A stretch of 64,000 nucleotides of DNA, from contig NZ_QGDB01000001.1 of NCBI RefSeq assembly GCF_003149535.1, positions 744,001-808,000 on the forward strand, read 5' to 3'. A program made the position numbers and the translations under genes. Below are positions 57,611 through 64,000 of this stretch, in pieces; position 1 is the first letter of the stretch; each line of letters begins with the position of its first letter. The DNA is from Falsochrobactrum shanghaiense. Its GTDB lineage: Bacteria; Pseudomonadota; Alphaproteobacteria; Rhizobiales; Rhizobiaceae. The notes below the pieces were generated by a model. The model had not been told where the DNA came from. It saw only the letters and a program-made list of their open reading frames with translations, and did no database searches.

Positions 57611-57659
57611 ACAAGAATCATGCCAGTTGGAAAAAAGCCTGCGCAACGGGGCATTGCGC
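57611..57659 (-). promoter_or_regulatory. Candidate sigma-54 promoter of amtB with upstream dyad
   Basis: On the - strand, CTGGCATGATTCTTGTT resembles the -24/-12 consensus TGGCAC-N5-TTGC (GG exact, GC changed to GT), at 57611-57625 and 68 bp before the ATG. Just upstream, GCGCAA-CGGGGCA-TTGCGC (57641-57659) is a perfect 6-bp dyad that could bind NtrC. The partial match keeps confidence low. Confidence 0.35.
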
Positions 57660-57716
57660 GCCTTTGAGGGAGGGAGATTGCTTAAAATTTAGCCATTAAT
57701 AGAATATGCCTTAAAT

Positions 57717-58448
57717 TTAGACGCCGCGCTTGTTGCCCCAGATCAGCACATGAAGCTGGGGCAGCACATGCGCGTTAAACCAGCGGTCCGCGATCACCCG
57801 ATCAAGGAGCCATTGCATGCGCTGCATGATGCCATTCATATCGATTTGCGCGTCTTCGGCTTCGGGCGGAGGCGGCGTGTGATTGCCCGGCTGCAAATAA
57901 AGGGAAAGATGCGGATAGCGCGCCGCCGCATTTTTCGCGAAGGCATAATCCGCCTCATCGAAGATCACGAATTTGAGCACGGTCCTTGGCTTGCTCGCAG
58001 CGGCTTTCAGGCATTGTTCAAAAGCGAGCCAGTCGGTTTCCATGCCGCTTGAGGGCGGTTTGGGGCTGAGCACCAGCGTATCGAGGCTTGAAAACCAGTC
58101 CTTTGCCACCGAACCTTGCGTTTCCAGCGCAAAGCGATAGCCCTCGCCTTGTCCGCGCCGGATCAATGGTTCCAGAGGCTGGATTGCCGGATTGCCGCCA
58201 GAAAGTGACACTGTTAGAGGCGTTTTCCCGGAAAGTGCCGTCACTTGATCCCAGATTGCATCCACGCTCATCGGCTTCCATTGGTGCCGAAAGCGGCTTT
58301 CGACGGCGTGCAGGCTGTCGCACCAAGCGCAACGATAGTCGCAGCCGCCGGTGCGCACGAAGACGGTCGGCTCGCCGATCAACACGCCTTCACCCTGAAT
58401 GGTGGGGCCGAAAATCTCGCTGATGCGAATGTCGGAAGCCATTTTCAT
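57717..58448 (-). CDS. queE: 7-carboxy-7-deazaguanine synthase QueE
   Basis: Radical-SAM enzyme of preQ0/queuosine synthesis, converting 6-carboxytetrahydropterin to 7-carboxy-7-deazaguanine. The protein is about 243 residues. [22 protein letters not shown] opens it, the cluster motif is [11 protein letters not shown] (CX3CX2C), and the [10 protein letters not shown] segment binds SAM. ATG 58448 overlaps the queD stop (ATGA); 58442 is also possible. Last gene of queC-queD-queE. Confidence 0.92.
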   Translation of the reverse strand: MKMASDIRISEIFGPTIQGEGVLIGEPTVFVRTGGCDYRCAWCDSLHAVESRFRHQWKPMSVDAIWDQVTALSGKTPLTVSLSGGNPAIQPLEPLIRRGQGEGYRFALETQGSVAKDWFSSLDTLVLSPKPPSSGMETDWLAFEQCLKAAASKPRTVLKFVIFDEADYAFAKNAAARYPHLSLYLQPGNHTPPPPEAEDAQIDMNGIMQRMQWLLDRVIADRWFNAHVLPQLHVLIWGNKRGV

Positions 58449-58801
58449 AGCCGGTATTCCGCCCATGTCTTTGGCGTTTCGCTCACACGCACGGCGGAAA
58501 TTTCCGGCCAGCGCACGCGGCACCAGTCATAAAAATGCCGCGCCAGGCATTCCGCCGTCACGCGGTTATGGCCCAGCACCTCATTGAGGTGGCGGTGATC
58601 GAATGCATCGTCGATATAATGCTTGAGGGGTGCCAGTTCATGATAGTCGCGCACAAAGCCGTGCTGGTCGAGCTTGTCTGCGCAAAGCTCCACCACGACG
58701 ATGTAATTATGACCGTGCAGGCGTGCGCATTGATGATCGGCGGGCAGTTCCGTCAACTGATGCGATGCGGAGAAGTGGAATTCCTTGGTGATGCGAAACA
58801 T
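58445..58801 (-). CDS. queD: 6-carboxy-5,6,7,8-tetrahydropterin synthase QueD
   Basis: Second step of preQ0 synthesis, from dihydroneopterin triphosphate. The protein has 118 residues of the T-fold. The catalytic Cys and zinc His are in [15 protein letters not shown], and another zinc His is near HFSASHQL. The catalytic dyad region is [11 protein letters not shown]. It overlaps queC by one base pair at TGATG and queE by 4 bp, so the three are translated together. Confidence 0.94.
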   Translation of the reverse strand: MFRITKEFHFSASHQLTELPADHQCARLHGHNYIVVVELCADKLDQHGFVRDYHELAPLKHYIDDAFDHRHLNEVLGHNRVTAECLARHFYDWCRVRWPEISAVRVSETPKTWAEYRL

Positions 58802-59499
58802 CAGCGGTTCCTCCCCTCGATTGCCGTGCGCCAGAAGGTTGCGTCTTCATAAGGTGTCGGGTCTTCGATGCCCGCAAGATGAAAAGCCTCGCGCCGCTCG
58901 ACGCAGGTTCCGCAACGCCCGCAATGCTGTTCGCCGCCCTTGTAGCACGACCATGTGGCCGCAAATGGCGTGCGGTATTTCGCACCATCCACAACGATGT
59001 CGCTTTTGGAGCAATGCACATAGGGGGCGAGCAGGTCTATATCGGCATAGCCTTCGAGCGCATGGTTCTGCATGGTCTGGAAGGCATCGATGAAGCCGGG
59101 ACGGCAATCGGGATAGATGAAGTGGTCGCCGCCATGAACGGCAAGCGCTACGGCCTCAGCCTTTTGTGCCGCCGCAACACCAAAGGCAATGGCCAGCATG
59201 ATGGCATTGCGGTTGGGAACCACGGTGATCTTCATGGTGTCTTCGGCATAATGGCCGTCGGGAACCGCGACATTATCGGTCAGGGCCGAGCCGGTCAGGC
59301 TTGCACCGATTGCACTTATATCGATGATCTGATGCGGGACTTCGAGCCGTCTTGCGCAGGCTTGTGCGAAGTCCAGTTCCTTCTTGTGCCTTTGGCCGTA
59401 ATCAAACGAAATCAGGCCAGTGAGTGTCTGTTCGGCTGCGATTTTATGTGCGAGCGAAACGGAGTCCAATCCGCCGGAGCAGATGACGAGCGTTTTCAT
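58801..59499 (-). CDS. queC: 7-cyano-7-deazaguanine synthase QueC
   Basis: ATP-dependent formation of preQ0 from carboxydeazaguanine. The protein has 232 residues. The PP-loop is VICSGGLDSVS at the N terminus, and zinc cysteines are in CYKGGEQHCGRCGTCVERREAF. FDYGQRHKKELDFA and VPNRNAIML are family blocks. ATG 59499 follows ACAAGGACAAGACAT. First gene of the queuosine unit. I looked for a preQ1 riboswitch in its leader and found none convincing. Confidence 0.95.
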   Translation of the reverse strand: MKTLVICSGGLDSVSLAHKIAAEQTLTGLISFDYGQRHKKELDFAQACARRLEVPHQIIDISAIGASLTGSALTDNVAVPDGHYAEDTMKITVVPNRNAIMLAIAFGVAAAQKAEAVALAVHGGDHFIYPDCRPGFIDAFQTMQNHALEGYADIDLLAPYVHCSKSDIVVDGAKYRTPFAATWSCYKGGEQHCGRCGTCVERREAFHLAGIEDPTPYEDATFWRTAIEGRNR

Positions 59500-59855
59500 A
59501 TGTCTTGTCCTTGTTTTGACCGGGTAGGCTGCGACCGGGTGTTACGGGCGGGTTCCTAACGCATGATCGGCGGCTTGTAAACGCCACGAAACAGGGAGAA
59601 AAAGCGGGTGCTGAAAAATTGGAATGACGATCTTCCGGAATAAATCCATTTAAATCGATATTGCTGCCCAAGCCAGATTGACGCGCCTGTGAAGCGTCTT
59701 TAGGTTTCCAGCCGGTTCCCGAGGGGGAGAGGCAGATGTTGCGATTTTTGCGATGCATCTGCCAGCATGGTTTTCATGTCGGTTTCTGGCATGCGGACGC
59801 AGATTCAGGGCGGCATAATCGTGCTGCAAAAAAGTCGAGGAAGAGGTATTCGCGG
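59500..59855. other. 356-bp intergenic region between divergent queC and etfB
   Basis: No gene supported. TTGACG (59678-59683), 17 bp, TAGGTT (59701-59706) is a weak promoter candidate for etfBA. GGCAGATG (59731-59738) and CATCTGCC (59756-59763) form a hairpin in the likely leader, with an in-frame ATG at 59736 that could only give an unsupported N-terminal extension of EtfB. Towards queC there is a direct repeat of ACCGGGT (about 59520-59545). Confidence 0.5.
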
Positions 59856-60602
59856 ATGAAAGTGCTTGTCGCAGTCAAGCGGGTTGTCGATTACAACGTG
59901 AAGATCCGGGTCAAGGGAGACGGTTCTGGCGTCGAGCTTGCGAATGTGAAGATGTCGATGAACCCGTTCGACGAGATTGCTGTCGAAGAAGCGATCCGTT
60001 TGAAGGAAGCGGGCAAGGTGACGGAAATCGTCGCGGTTTCGGTCGGCCCGGCACAGGCACAGGAAACCTTGCGCACGGCGCTCGCCATGGGTGCGGATCG
60101 TGCGATCCTCGTCAAGCATGACGAACTGGTCGAGCCGCTGGGCGTCGCCAAGGTTCTCAAGGGCGTGGTCGAAGCCGAAAAGCCGGACCTCGTGTTTCTG
60201 GGCAAGCAGGCCATCGATGATGACAGCAACCAGACCGGGCAGATGCTCTCGGCGCTTTTGGGCTGGAGCCAGGCGACCTTTGCCTCGAAGGTGGAACTGG
60301 AAGATGGCTCGGCCAAGGTGACGCGCGAAGTCGATGGCGGTCTTCAGACCATCGACGTCAAGCTTCCCGCCATCGTGACGGTGGACCTGCGTTTGAACGA
60401 GCCGCGCTATGCCTCGCTGCCCAATATCATGAAGGCCAAGAAGAAGCCGCTGGAAGAGAAGTCGCCAGCCGATTTCGGCGCCGATGTCGCGCCGCGCCTC
60501 AAGGTTCTCAAAACCGAAGAGCCGGGCGGTCGCAAGGCGGGCGTCAAGGTCGGTTCAGTCTCTGAACTGGTCGAGAAGCTTAAAGCCGACGGCGTGTTGT
60601 AA
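59856..60602 (+). CDS. etfB: Electron transfer flavoprotein beta subunit
   Basis: ETF collects electrons from acyl-CoA and related dehydrogenases for ETF:ubiquinone oxidoreductase. The beta subunit binds AMP and docks the dehydrogenases. The protein has 248 residues. [17 protein letters not shown] opens it, and [16 protein letters not shown] is the AMP region. The dehydrogenase recognition loop [20 protein letters not shown] is almost identical to the mammalian one. Lys193 and Lys196 match the residues methylated by METTL20 in human ETF-beta, and a METTL20 homologue is at 25798-26457. ATG 59856 follows GAGGAAGAGG. Confidence 0.95.
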   Translation: MKVLVAVKRVVDYNVKIRVKGDGSGVELANVKMSMNPFDEIAVEEAIRLKEAGKVTEIVAVSVGPAQAQETLRTALAMGADRAILVKHDELVEPLGVAKVLKGVVEAEKPDLVFLGKQAIDDDSNQTGQMLSALLGWSQATFASKVELEDGSAKVTREVDGGLQTIDVKLPAIVTVDLRLNEPRYASLPNIMKAKKKPLEEKSPADFGADVAPRLKVLKTEEPGGRKAGVKVGSVSELVEKLKADGVL

Positions 60603-60624
60603 GAGATCGGAAGGGACAAGATAA

Positions 60625-61554
60625 ATGGCTATTCTTCTTATTGCCGAACATGACAATGCAACGCTTTCCGATCAGACGGCCAAGGCGCTGAGTGCGGCTG
60701 CCCAGATCGGCGGCGATGTCGATATTCTGGTGGCAGGCAAGGGCGCGAAGGCTGCGGCTGATGCGGCAGCAAAGCTTTCGGGCGTGCGCAAGGTTCTGCT
60801 GGCTGAAAGCGATGCGCTGGAAAACCAGCTTGCGGAGCCGGTGGCAGCCCTCATCGTTGAACTCGCAGGAAACTACGACACGATCATCGCACCGGCCACC
60901 ACCTCGGCCAAGAACGTGCTGCCACGCGTGGCGGCCCTTCTCGATGTGATGCAATTGTCTGAAATCTCGGAAGTCGTGTCGGCTGATACGTTCAAGCGTC
61001 CGATCTATGCGGGCAATGCCATCCAGACCGTGCAATCGACGGATGCCAAGAAGGTCATCACGGTGCGCACGGCCTCTTTCCAGGCAACGGGTGAAGGCGG
61101 TTCGGCTGCGGTCGAAAGCGTCAATGCCGCCGCCGACCCGGCACTGTCGAGCTTTGTCGGCAATGCGCTTTCGGGTGGCGATCGTCCGGAGCTGACATCG
61201 GCCAAGATCATCATTTCGGGTGGTCGCGCGCTTGGTTCGTCGGAGAAATTCCAGGAAGTGATCCTGCCGGTTGCCGACAAGCTTGGCGCTGCCGTTGGTG
61301 CAAGCCGTGCGGCGGTCGATGCGGGCTATGCGCCCAATGACTGGCAGGTTGGCCAGACCGGCAAGGTGGTTGCGCCTGATCTTTATATCGCGGTGGGCAT
61401 TTCCGGCGCGATCCAGCATCTGGCGGGCATGAAGGACAGCCGCGTCATCGTCGCGATCAACAAGGATGAGGAAGCGCCGATCTTCCAGGTGGCGGATTAC
61501 GGCCTCGTCGGCGATCTGTTTACGGTCTTGCCGGAGCTTGAAAAGGCGCTTTGA
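60625..61554 (+). CDS. etfA: Electron transfer flavoprotein alpha subunit
   Basis: FAD-binding partner of EtfB, 309 residues. The N-terminal domain opens [13 protein letters not shown]. The C-terminal FAD domain contains [31 protein letters not shown] and [17 protein letters not shown]. It starts 22 bp after etfB with GGAAGGGACAAGATAA before the ATG. A terminator lies 9 bp after the stop, so hbd probably has its own promoter or relies on read-through. Confidence 0.95.
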   Translation: MAILLIAEHDNATLSDQTAKALSAAAQIGGDVDILVAGKGAKAAADAAAKLSGVRKVLLAESDALENQLAEPVAALIVELAGNYDTIIAPATTSAKNVLPRVAALLDVMQLSEISEVVSADTFKRPIYAGNAIQTVQSTDAKKVITVRTASFQATGEGGSAAVESVNAAADPALSSFVGNALSGGDRPELTSAKIIISGGRALGSSEKFQEVILPVADKLGAAVGASRAAVDAGYAPNDWQVGQTGKVVAPDLYIAVGISGAIQHLAGMKDSRVIVAINKDEEAPIFQVADYGLVGDLFTVLPELEKAL

Positions 61555-61563
61555 TTTATTTTG

Positions 61564-61591
61564 AGGCGGCGGAAACATCCGCCGCCTTTTT
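61564..61591 (+). terminator. Terminator after etfA
   Basis: 10-bp stem AGGCGGCGGA / TCCGCCGCCT with an AACA loop, followed by TTTT. Hbd starts 57 bp further on. Confidence 0.88.
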
Positions 61592-61647
61592 CTGTACTAT
61601 ACTGAACGGATCACCGCATCGGGCGGAAGTATCAGGGAGTTTGAACG

Positions 61648-62523
61648 GTGGCGATCAAGTCGGTAGGCATTGTTGGCGCAGGCCAGATGGGTGGCGGTAT
61701 CGCCCATGTTTGCGCGTTGGCGGGTTATGATGTGTTCTTGCACGATGCGGCATCTGACCGGCTGGAAAAGGGTATCGCCACCATCAATGGCAACATGGCG
61801 CGGCAGGTTTCGTCGGGCAAGCTGGAAGATGAACAGCGCAACGCCGCCATGAAACTGATCCGCGCGGTCAATTCCATGGAAGATCTGGCCGGTGTCGATC
61901 TGGCCATCGAAGCTGCGACCGAAGACGAGACCGTCAAGCGCAAGATTTTCACGCAATTATGCCCGATCCTCAATCCGCAGGCCATTCTTGCGACCAACAC
62001 GTCATCGATCTCCATTACCCGGCTTGCTTCGACCACCGACAGGCCAGAGCGTTTTATCGGCATTCATTTCATGAATCCGGTGCCGATCATGAAGCTCGTC
62101 GAACTCGTGCGCGGCATTGCCACCGATGAGGAAACCTTCCGCAAGTCGAAGGATTTCGTCAGCGCGCTCGGCAAGACGGTGACGGTGGCGGAAGACTTCC
62201 CCGCCTTTATCGTCAATCGCATTCTGCTGCCGATGATCAATGAGGCGATCTACACGCTCTATGAAGGCGTCGGCACGGTGGAGGCCATCGATACGGCGAT
62301 GAAGCTGGGCGCCAATCATCCGATGGGGCCGCTGCAACTGGCCGACTTCATCGGCCTCGATACCTGCCTTTCCATCATGCAGGTGCTGCATGACGGGTTG
62401 GCGGATTCAAAATATCGCCCATGCCCGCTGCTGGTCAAATATGTCGAAGCAGGATGGCTTGGCCGCAAGACGGGCCGTGGCTTCTACGATTATCGCGGCG
62501 AGCATCCGGTTCCCACGCGCTGA
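61648..62523 (+). CDS. 3-hydroxybutyryl-CoA dehydrogenase
   Basis: NAD(P)-dependent oxidation of 3-hydroxybutyryl-CoA, in butyrate/polyhydroxybutyrate metabolism. The protein has 291 residues. The Rossmann motif [20 protein letters not shown] is at residues 8-27. Catalytic His lies in [17 protein letters not shown], with [11 protein letters not shown] and the C-terminal [15 protein letters not shown]. The start is GTG 61648 with AGGGAG upstream. It follows etfBA as in Sinorhizobium-type genomes, where the gene is called hbdA. Confidence 0.93.
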   Translation: MAIKSVGIVGAGQMGGGIAHVCALAGYDVFLHDAASDRLEKGIATINGNMARQVSSGKLEDEQRNAAMKLIRAVNSMEDLAGVDLAIEAATEDETVKRKIFTQLCPILNPQAILATNTSSISITRLASTTDRPERFIGIHFMNPVPIMKLVELVRGIATDEETFRKSKDFVSALGKTVTVAEDFPAFIVNRILLPMINEAIYTLYEGVGTVEAIDTAMKLGANHPMGPLQLADFIGLDTCLSIMQVLHDGLADSKYRPCPLLVKYVEAGWLGRKTGRGFYDYRGEHPVPTR

Positions 62524-62542
62524 TAATAGCTATTTGAGCTTT

Positions 62543-62573
62543 AAGGCCGGTTTCGCAAGCGACCGGCCTTTTT
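62543..62573 (+). terminator. Terminator after the 3-hydroxybutyryl-CoA dehydrogenase gene
   Basis: AAGGCCGGT (62543-62551) and ACCGGCCTT (62562-62570) with a 10-nt loop, followed by TTT. Confidence 0.88.
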
Positions 62574-62620
62574 GTTTGCGGGCGATTTCATGCCTGTGGA
62601 AAACACAGTTATGCCTATCA

Positions 62621-62636
62621 TTAACTTATTGTTAAC
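62621..62636 (+). promoter_or_regulatory. CtrA binding site in the hbd-cysK gap
   Basis: TTAA-CTTATTG-TTAAC is a perfect match to TTAA-N7-TTAAC. Four more TTAA tetramers lie within the next 80 bp (62663, 62670, 62682, 62712). The next thing downstream on the + strand is the possible small gene at 62834. Confidence 0.75.
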
Positions 62637-62758
62637 GCTACGAATTCAGCTCTTGTTCATCTTTAATTGTTAAAGTTTTCATTAAGATGCACCAAGGCCG
62701 AAAGGGGTTTGTTAACCCTTGAAGGCATGGGGAGCATCGCTTTCGAGCTGCCAATCCC

Positions 62759-62787
62759 AGAGCGGTTCCTGTTTAAGCGGAACCGTT
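62759..62787. repeat. Short palindromic repeat fragment
   Basis: AGAGCGGTTCCTGTTTAAGCGGAACCGTT is the same hairpin as the left part of the 47537 repeat, shortened in the loop. It would lie in the 5' leader of any transcript from the CtrA box. Confidence 0.75.
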
Positions 62788-62833
62788 GGGGGTCGCTTCT
62801 CAAGCCTTTGTTTTATCATATGGGGTGAAGACG

Positions 62834-62962
62834 ATGAATATCATTGTCCTGTTGCGTGACAGCGTTAACGTCATCCGTGAGTTCGTTGCACCGAGCTACA
62901 GGCCCGAGCGCCATTATATGCGCGGACCCGGCCCGGCCTGCGCGGCGCGCACGGCTATCTGA
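62834..62962 (+). CDS. Possible small gene, 42 codons
   Basis: A 42-residue open frame that opens MNIIVLLRDSVNVIREF and ends in an Arg/Pro/Ala-rich tail with PERHYMRGPGP. GGGGTGAAG stands just before the ATG at good spacing. A short hairpin TGCGG-TTAAT-CCGCA (62965-62979) follows the stop. A perfect CtrA box lies about 200 bp upstream. I do not recognise the protein, and it could instead be part of a non-coding RNA. The N-terminal half could form an amphipathic helix. Confidence 0.4.
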   Translation: MNIIVLLRDSVNVIREFVAPSYRPERHYMRGPGPACAARTAI

Positions 62963-62987
62963 TCTGCGGTTAATCCGCAAAATGTTC

Positions 62988-63093
62988 TAAAGCGCGTCGC
63001 GATCTTTCAGATTCGCTCCTTACGCTTTAAGTTGTTGTTTTACGCATGTCGTTATCCCGAAACCGGTTCCCACTTTCGGGCGACATGCTCTAA
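62988..63093. repeat. Bru-RS-like palindromic repeat, long form (second copy)
   Basis: A 106-bp relative of the element at 42095-42200: both contain GCGTCGCGATCTTTCAGATTCGCTC-type sequence (with small changes) and an inner CCGAAACCGG hairpin. Here the ends read TAAAGCGC and ATGCTCTAA. Confidence 0.85.
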
Positions 63094-63100
63094 AGAAAAA

Positions 63101-63189
63101 GCCAGAGCGGCGACGCTCTGGCTCTATCTATTTGTTTTTACGCATTATCCGGACGCAAAACCGTTTCACACTTTTGCTGGAAATGCTCT
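63101..63189. repeat. Composite palindromic repeat before cysK
   Basis: CCAGAGCG / CGCTCTGG forms a small hairpin (about 63102-63121), and the 68 bp at 63122-63189 differ from 47573-47640 at one base. It ends 9 bp before the cysK stop codon. Confidence 0.88.
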
Positions 63190-63197
63190 CGGCTTAC

Positions 63198-64000
63198 TTA
63201 TTCCAGACCCTCAAACAGCGCGGTCGACAGGTAGCGCTCGGCGAAGGACGGAATGATTATGACAATATTCTTGCCTTTGTTTTCCGGGCGCTTGCCGATT
63301 TCGATGGCAGCGGCCAGCGCTGCACCCGATGAAATGCCGACGGGAATTCCTTCCACGCGCGCGATCAGGCGCGCATTGGCGAAGGCGTCGTCATTGGAAA
63401 CCTGCACGACTTCGTCATAGATTTCGGTATCGAGCGTCTTGGGGGCGAAGCCTGCGCCGATGCCCTGAATCTTGTGCGGGCCGGGCGTGCCGCCGGAAAG
63501 AACCGGGGAATCGGTCGGCTCGACCGCAATGACCTTGAAGGAGGGCTTGCGCGCCTTGATGACCTGACCGACGCCGGTGATCGTGCCGCCCGTGCCAATG
63601 CCCGAAATCAGAATATCGGCTTCGCCATTGGTGTCGTTCCAGATTTCCTCCGCAGTGGTCAGGCGGTGGATTTCAGGATTGGCCGGGTTTTCAAACTGCT
63701 GCGGGATGATCGCGTCGGGATTGGTCTGGGCAATTTCCTCTGCCTTGGCAATCGCCCCCTTCATGCCCTTTGGCCCTTCGGTCAGCACCAGCTCGGCGCC
63801 CAGAAGCTTGAGCAGCTTGCGGCGTTCAACCGACATGGTTTCAGGCATGGTGAGGATGAGGCGATAGCCCTTGGCCGCGGCTGCAAAGGCGAGCGCGATG
63901 CCGGTATTGCCGGATGTCGGCTCTACGAAAACCGTCTTGCCGGGAACCGCCTTGCCCTCTTTTTCGAGCGTTTCGATCATCGCCAGACCGATGCGGTCCT
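63198..64000 (-). CDS. cysK: Cysteine synthase A (5' end outside window)
   Basis: O-acetylserine sulfhydrylase, a PLP fold-type II enzyme making L-cysteine. The visible part is about 267 residues from ...DRIGLAM to the stop; the PLP lysine, normally just before DRIG, falls outside the window. Motifs seen: the substrate loop [12 protein letters not shown], the phosphate-binding [13 protein letters not shown], and [22 protein letters not shown]. Its frame continues past 64000, so the ATG at 63980 is internal. Confidence 0.95.
   Translation of the reverse strand, partial: DRIGLAMIETLEKEGKAVPGKTVFVEPTSGNTGIALAFAAAAKGYRLILTMPETMSVERRKLLKLLGAELVLTEGPKGMKGAIAKAEEIAQTNPDAIIPQQFENPANPEIHRLTTAEEIWNDTNGEADILISGIGTGGTITGVGQVIKARKPSFKVIAVEPTDSPVLSGGTPGPHKIQGIGAGFAPKTLDTEIYDEVVQVSNDDAFANARLIARVEGIPVGISSGAALAAAIEIGKRPENKGKNIVIIIPSFAERYLSTALFEGLE

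Noticed and set aside
59500..59560. preQ1 riboswitch in the queC leader
   Set aside because: The - strand leader has C-rich repeats (ACCCGGT twice) but lacks the A-rich tail and pseudoknot pairing of known preQ1 aptamers close to the start codon.

Overview
The window looks like chromosome I of a Brucella (or a very close Brucellaceae relative). The basis is recognition of many protein sequences (XerC, TsaD, ArgH, AqpZ, OtpR), the alphaproteobacterial operon structure (sdhCDAB, hemC-hemD-mitofilin-HemY, ftsEX), CtrA-type TTAA-N7-TTAAC boxes, and copies of palindromic repeats of the Bru-RS kind. Genes are dense and many overlap by 1-4 bp. I see no rRNA, tRNA, CRISPR, phage or insertion sequence, and no clear pseudogene. 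Both ends cut a gene: sucA on the left and cysK on the right.

Layout. 1-6184: 2-oxoglutarate dehydrogenase genes (sucA, sucB, lpdA) with a MAPEG membrane protein and a small exported protein between them. 6248-11483: xerC facing back, then rimM-trmD-rplS, leuC and a GNAT acetyltransferase. 11821-15263: succinate dehydrogenase sdhCDAB, followed by a partial duplication of the sdhB end. 15478-22511: small enzymes (VOC, Dabb, OsmC), a UbiH-type hydroxylase, tesB, cobalamin adenosyltransferase, a twin-TM protein, YihY, YaiI and TlpA. 22565-29250: argH, the OtpR response regulator with a Crp-like partner, an L,D-transpeptidase, an ETF-beta-type lysine methyltransferase, EVE, YciI, gpsA and tsaD. 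29312-35956: hemC-hemD-mitofilin-hemY, a TerB-like protein and an MFS exporter. 36080-42002: aqpZ, a small lipoprotein, ftsE-ftsX-ydcF-plsC, ppa and yggT. 42197-47533: ChaC, DUF2125, tyrC-hisC, a methyltransferase and hpt. 47639-57543: a DUF4175/TIGR02302 membrane protein, lysA, lptM, xthA, lolA, ftsK and amtB. 57717-59499: queC-queD-queE. 59856-62523: etfB-etfA-hbd. 62524-63197 is a repeat-rich gap with a CtrA box and a possible 42-codon gene, then cysK.

How the genes work together. Much of the window is central aerobic metabolism: two steps of the TCA cycle, ETF delivering electrons to ubiquinone, haem synthesis and beta-oxidation-type enzymes. A second theme is envelope and division: FtsEX, FtsK, LolA, L,D-transpeptidase, PlsC, GpsA, LptM and OtpR, with perfect CtrA sites in front of ftsE and ftsK linking division genes to the cell-cycle regulator.

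The most interesting signals are these. A METTL20-type methyltransferase sits in the same window as its expected substrate ETF-beta, which keeps the target lysines. A perfect CtrA box stands in front of an unannotated-looking small gene. Palindromic repeats supply the stop codons of three genes. The order of several conserved Rhizobiales gene groups appears to have been shuffled by inversions, with glnK missing from its usual place before amtB. No wholly new multi-gene system is evident.
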